Assembly: GCF_019801145.1 (NCBI RefSeq)
Contig: NZ_JAHVJQ010000008.1
Coordinates: 1 to 64,000 of the forward strand
From: Leisingera aquaemixtae
GTDB taxonomy: Bacteria > Pseudomonadota > Alphaproteobacteria > Rhodobacterales > Rhodobacteraceae
Length of the DNA: 64,000 nucleotides
Direction of reading: 5' to 3'
Shown here: positions 60,873 to 64,000 of the stretch, one piece after another
How the letters are laid out: each line of letters begins with the position of its first letter
How positions within the stretch are numbered: the stretch's first letter is position 1
Notes under the pieces: model-generated
What the model was told of the DNA's origin: nothing
The model's database searches: none
What the model saw: only the letters and a program-made list of their open reading frames with translations
Translations under genes and position numbers: made by a program

Positions 60873-61756
60873 CCGGGTGGATCGACGCGCATCACCACCT
60901 GTGGGATCTCGGGGCGGTTCACTATCCTTGGCTGATGGCCAAGGGAGTGACACGGTTCTTTGGCAATCCCGCGCCGATCCAGCGGGATTACCTGCTGGGG
61001 GGATTCCGCACCGAGGCCGCGGCCGAAGGCGTCATTGCATCGGTGCATATCCAAGTGGGCGCCGAGGACGGTCTGGCAGAGGCGCGCTGGGTGCAGTCGG
61101 TGGCAGACGCGAATCCGGACTGGCCGATGGCACAAGTGGTGTTCTGCGACCTGACCGCGCCGGACCTGTCAGAACAGCTCGACCGGTTCCAGAGCCTGCC
61201 AACCGTGCGCGGTGTGCGCCAGATCGTCGGCCGCGCGCCGGGAGAAGACGCGCAAACCGGCACTAATGCGCTGCTGGATGACCCGCGGTTTCTGTCAGGA
61301 TTGCAGGAGGCGGGACAGCGGGGGCTCAGCTTTGATCTGCAGCTGATCCCGGAACTGATGGAGAAAACCGCAAGGGTTCTGGCGCAGGCCCCGGATACCC
61401 CGGTGGCGCTGTGTCATGCAGGCTCGCCCCATGACCGCTCCGCCGAGGGGTTGACGGCTTGGGGGAAGGAACTGAAGCACCTCTCGCGTCTGCTCCATGT
61501 CACTTGCAAACTATCAGGCCTGGGCATGTTCGAACACAATTGGACAGTGGCCAGCGTCCGCCCGATTGTCGAGACCTGCCTGGCGCAGTTCGGCGCTGAT
61601 CGGGTGATGTTCGGGTCGAACTTCCCGGTCGACAAGCTGTATTCTGATTACCGCACTCTGGCGCAGGCTTATCGCGGGCTGGTCCCGGCAGAGATGCACA
61701 GCGCTGTGTTTCGCGGCACCGCGGACCGGTTCTACAACCTGGAGGCACCACAGTGA
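60869..61756 (+). CDS. Amidohydrolase-family lactonase (COG3618 type)
   Basis: A 295-residue TIM-barrel metallohydrolase. The N-terminal metal motif is GWIDAHHHLWDLGAVHYPWL. Later histidines are in ASVHIQVGAEDG and ALCHAGSPHDRS, and the last aspartate region is DRVMFGSNFPVDKLYSDY. The group includes 2-pyrone-4,6-dicarboxylate hydrolase and sugar lactonases such as L-fuconolactonase. It overlaps both neighbours by 4 bp. It most likely opens a lactone formed by the dehydrogenases. Confidence 0.85.
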   Translation: MTGWIDAHHHLWDLGAVHYPWLMAKGVTRFFGNPAPIQRDYLLGGFRTEAAAEGVIASVHIQVGAEDGLAEARWVQSVADANPDWPMAQVVFCDLTAPDLSEQLDRFQSLPTVRGVRQIVGRAPGEDAQTGTNALLDDPRFLSGLQEAGQRGLSFDLQLIPELMEKTARVLAQAPDTPVALCHAGSPHDRSAEGLTAWGKELKHLSRLLHVTCKLSGLGMFEHNWTVASVRPIVETCLAQFGADRVMFGSNFPVDKLYSDYRTLAQAYRGLVPAEMHSAVFRGTADRFYNLEAPQ

Positions 61757-62232
61757 CGATCTTTGCCTTTGAGACCAAGGTTATGCCCGAATGGATCGAC
61801 TATAACGGTCATATGCGGGACAGCTACTATGGGCTGGTGTTCAGCCTGGCCGTTGATGCGATGCAGGATGAGGTCGGGTTCGACGCCGCCTATCGCGAAC
61901 GGACCGGCTGCACGATCTATCTGCTTGAGGATCACAAGTATTTCCTGCGCGAAGTGAAGGAAGGGGACCGTGTCCGTGTCGAAACGCGGCTGCTGGACTG
62001 CGACGGCAAGCGTTTCCACCTGCACATGCAAATGCTAGCCGGCGACAAAATTGCAGCCGCAGGTGAGTTTATGGAGCTTCACGTTCAGCAGAATCCGGAA
62101 CCGCACGCGACGGCGATCCCGTCTGATATCCTGCGCCGCCTGCAAGCTGCAAAGATACCAGCGTCGGAGCGCCATAAATTGAAACACCGCTCGCGCTCGA
62201 TTGGGCTGCAAGGCGGGCGGCAGGCGGGATGA
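61753..62232 (+). CDS. Hotdog-fold acyl-CoA thioesterase
   Basis: A 159-residue 4-hydroxybenzoyl-CoA-thioesterase-like protein. VMPEWIDYNGHMRDSYYGLV contains the D-Y-N-G-H-M motif with the catalytic aspartate region of the family, followed by YFLREVKEGDRVRVETRLLD. Similar proteins occur with L-carnitine dehydrogenase as betainyl-CoA thioesterases, but no carnitine dehydrogenase is seen here. It ends the rightward operon and implies a CoA-bound product late in the pathway. No gene is seen in 62233-62353. Confidence 0.82.
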   Translation: MTIFAFETKVMPEWIDYNGHMRDSYYGLVFSLAVDAMQDEVGFDAAYRERTGCTIYLLEDHKYFLREVKEGDRVRVETRLLDCDGKRFHLHMQMLAGDKIAAAGEFMELHVQQNPEPHATAIPSDILRRLQAAKIPASERHKLKHRSRSIGLQGGRQAG

Positions 62233-62353
62233 GGGCACCATAAAGTTGCTTCACCAGCCTGGGATACAGCCGACAAGGTCGCTTGAATGACGCTCGCCTC
62301 TGTTGCCGTCACCGATTTTAGCCCGACGCAATAGACATGCCGTCAGGCGGTGG

Positions 62354-63220
62354 TCAGCCGGTCACAAGCTGCGCGCGCAGGAAGGCGACGTTGAACGCAA
62401 GACCAGGCAGAAGCCATTGGAACAACCGCACGACGGCGAGAACTTCATTCGGGTCCGCATCCTGTGCCGCAGCGGCTTCCAGAGCATCCGGCGTGAGACC
62501 GGTGGCGTTTGGCAGGCCAAGTGCCAGTTCCACCGCCCGTTCGTGAATGTCCTGGACCGCGGGTTCGTATCCGCCGGACCGGATCACGGGCTTGAGATCT
62601 TCCCAAGCCGCCGCAATATAACTCGGCCAGCGGGCAAAGGCGCGGTAATCGGTATTTACAAACGGCAACCCAAGCGTCTCGCGCAAGTCGGCGTAAAGCG
62701 CCGCGGTGTCCGGGCTGGCATGATGGGCCTCCATCAGGACCGGGTGTTCGCCTGCTGCCGCCAGCGCGGACCGGGGTGCGGCCTCGCCTTGCGCGGTCCA
62801 AGCCTGGCCTTCCAGCAGCGTCCGGGCCAGCGACGCCATCAGCAGATAGGGCATGTTGCCGGCAGAGAAGACCTCGTTGCAGGCGATGATCTGCTCCAGT
62901 TCCGCCGCGTCATAGCCCGCGTCCTCGAGCCGTGCCTTGATGGGCGGCGGGGAGAACGAGCCTGCCCGCATTTCCGCGAAGTTGCGCAGGTCCTGACAGG
63001 CCGCGACGAAGGCCTCTGTCGCGGTCACCGGCTCCAGCGCTTGCCAGAGCGTTTTGTAGAAGCTTGGATAACGGGCAAAGGCCATCGCCACGACCCCCAT
63101 CCAAGGCACGCCCAGCCCGCGTTTGGTGCGCTCGTAGATTTCCGCCAGTTCGCCGGTTGCGGCGCGTTCGGGCACGGGGCGGATGGGTGGCAGCGGGGAC
63201 GGTTTTAGCCGCTTCAGCAC
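62354..63220 (-). CDS. DehI-type 2-haloacid dehalogenase
   Basis: A 288-residue protein of the DehI family, which hydrolyses both enantiomers of 2-haloacids. Two halves repeat the same motif: LGVPWMGVVAMAFARYPSFY with ALEPV, and LGLPFVNTDYRAFARWPSYI with DLKPV, reflecting the internal duplication of the family. The aspartate in VNTDYRAFARWP is a plausible catalytic residue. It follows the HxlR gene by one base, so the two form an operon. Confidence 0.82.
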   Translation of the reverse strand: MLKRLKPSPLPPIRPVPERAATGELAEIYERTKRGLGVPWMGVVAMAFARYPSFYKTLWQALEPVTATEAFVAACQDLRNFAEMRAGSFSPPPIKARLEDAGYDAAELEQIIACNEVFSAGNMPYLLMASLARTLLEGQAWTAQGEAAPRSALAAAGEHPVLMEAHHASPDTAALYADLRETLGLPFVNTDYRAFARWPSYIAAAWEDLKPVIRSGGYEPAVQDIHERAVELALGLPNATGLTPDALEAAAAQDADPNEVLAVVRLFQWLLPGLAFNVAFLRAQLVTG

Positions 63221-63221
63221 G

Positions 63222-63608
63222 TCAGGCCTCTGCCGTTATATGCTGCGGCAGTCCTTCACTCCATTTGCGCAACTCGTCCAGGAACCCCAATGCGGTGCGG
63301 CCAAGATCCGTGATCGCGTATTGCACCGACACCGGTGCGGTATCCAGAACCTGGCGGGTCACAAGACCCTGTCCTTCGAGCTGGCGCAGGCGTTCGGTGA
63401 TCATCTTCTTGCTGGCACCGCCGACCATGCGGGCGAGATCGTTGAACCGGACGGGTTCGTCTTTCAGGTGCCACAGGATGGAGCCGGTCCACTTGCCGCC
63501 GATGATCCGCATGCCGCGCTCGATTGCGCAGGGTTCAAAACAGGCGTCGTAGGCGTTGCGGCGGCCTTGGTCGTCTTCTTCCACGCGTGCTCGCATCATT
63601 GCCTCCAT
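63222..63608 (-). CDS. HxlR-family transcriptional regulator
   Basis: A 128-residue winged-helix regulator: CFEPCAIERGMRIIGGKWTG, then ILWHLKDEPVRFNDLARMVG and KKMITERLRQLEGQGLVTRQ. The ATG at 63608 is chosen by the GGA spacing; ATG codons at 63599 and 63596 lie close behind GGAGG and are equally possible. It is co-directed with the dehalogenase and divergent from the quinone reductase gene, both of which it may control. Confidence 0.88.
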   Translation of the reverse strand: MEAMMRARVEEDDQGRRNAYDACFEPCAIERGMRIIGGKWTGSILWHLKDEPVRFNDLARMVGGASKKMITERLRQLEGQGLVTRQVLDTAPVSVQYAITDLGRTALGFLDELRKWSEGLPQHITAEA

Positions 63609-63672
63609 GGGTTTCCGGAGAGGATTCGGGAGGGCAGGAAAAGTGATCAGGTCTCTTTTCGTTGCTTGAGAA

Positions 63673-63699
63673 ACAAATTTCACAAATGTCCAAATTTGT
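63673..63699. promoter_or_regulatory. Inverted repeat upstream of the HxlR gene
   Basis: ACAAATTT and AAATTTGT, perfect 8-bp arms separated by 11 bp, lie about 65 bp upstream of the HxlR start in the divergent gap. A probable HxlR operator. Confidence 0.5.
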
Positions 63700-63901
63700 C
63701 AACGTGGGCAGGGCGTGGAAGTTTTCCGGTCTTATTTCATGACTTTAGTCAGGTCATTTGCGAAACCGCCCCATCCTTCCAGGCTGAATTTGGTGAAGGT
63801 TACCAAAAGTATACTAGTTGCGAAATGTTTCGTCGTGTCCAGATTGCGGGCTGTGCGGCGGCTGATCCCGCCATGCCGCAGTCAATCGCAAGGAAGACAC
63901 C

Positions 63902-64000
63902 ATGAGCAATATTCTGATCCTCAACGGCCACCAGCCCTATCCCTTTGCCAAGGGTGAACTGAACGCAGCGCTGATTGACCGTGCCACCGCGTACCTGAAA
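63902..64000 (+). CDS. MdaB-like NAD(P)H quinone reductase, 5' end
   Basis: The first 33 codons read [20 protein letters not shown] and then [13 protein letters not shown] before the window ends. ILNGHQPY and KGELN fit the flavodoxin-like MdaB/KefF quinone reductases, where the loop after the first strand binds flavin. AGGAAG precedes the ATG. It is divergent from an HxlR regulator, a common arrangement for quinone-responsive reductases. Confidence 0.75.
   Translation, partial: MSNILILNGHQPYPFAKGELNAALIDRATAYLK

Overview
The window looks like the chromosome of a marine alphaproteobacterium of the Rhodobacterales (Roseobacter group, Leisingera/Phaeobacter/Ruegeria-like). This rests on high GC, a DddP-type DMSP lyase, a BCCT osmolyte carrier, MttB/dimethylglycine-dehydrogenase genes, a histidinol-dehydrogenase paralogue of the sulfopropanediol-dehydrogenase type, and a PraR-like XRE regulator. 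The taxonomic call is an inference from protein resemblance recalled from memory, not from a search.

Layout. (1) 1-3300: the 3' end of a secreted-looking Asp/Gly-rich repeat protein, IS3 and tyrosine-recombinase remnants, a PilZ-like protein and a GFA-family protein. (2) 3302-6870: a TetR regulator with two identical palindromic operators faces an MDR oxidoreductase and an MmgE/PrpD gene. A cysteine-dioxygenase-like cupin behind them is broken by one in-frame stop. (3) 7295-22070: an exopolysaccharide locus with three glycosyltransferases, a flippase, a Wza-type lipoprotein, a Wzz/GumC-like protein, a polymerase-like membrane protein, GalU and a WecG-WcaJ fusion. A hybrid histidine kinase with HPt and a LuxR-type response regulator are embedded in it and probably control it. 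(4) 22340-28840: an accessory region with an XRE regulator, IS481/IS110/IS3 fragments, a pair of repeat elements flanking very small genes (one a LysW-like zinc ribbon), a second GFA protein, and a mobilisation module mobC-mobA with a gene apparently nested in another frame. (5) 28890-45575: methylated osmolyte metabolism. A BCCT carrier and DddP-type DMSP lyase lie with an aldo/keto reductase, an aldehyde dehydrogenase, a fumarase/aspartase-family enzyme and a divergent LysR. These are followed by thrC with a coupled P-loop protein, an XRE-cupin regulator, an MttB-type methyltransferase, a dimethylglycine-dehydrogenase-like flavoprotein and a GlxA/GbdR-like AraC regulator.

(6) 45819-62232: a catabolic island that I cannot match to a known pathway. 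A long leftward run encodes a complete CUT1 sugar-type ABC transporter, four SnoaL/NTF2-like proteins (one of them in the divergent operon), a HisD-family dehydrogenase, an SDR, a LacI regulator, a cupin, a MetE-like zinc protein, an alpha/beta hydrolase and an RraA-family aldolase. The divergent rightward operon adds the fourth SnoaL-like protein, a lactonase-type amidohydrolase and a hotdog thioesterase. Two LacI-type operators sit between the two arms. This is the best candidate for an undescribed system. (7) 62354-64000: a DehI-type haloacid dehalogenase, an HxlR regulator, and the 5' end of an MdaB-like quinone reductase.
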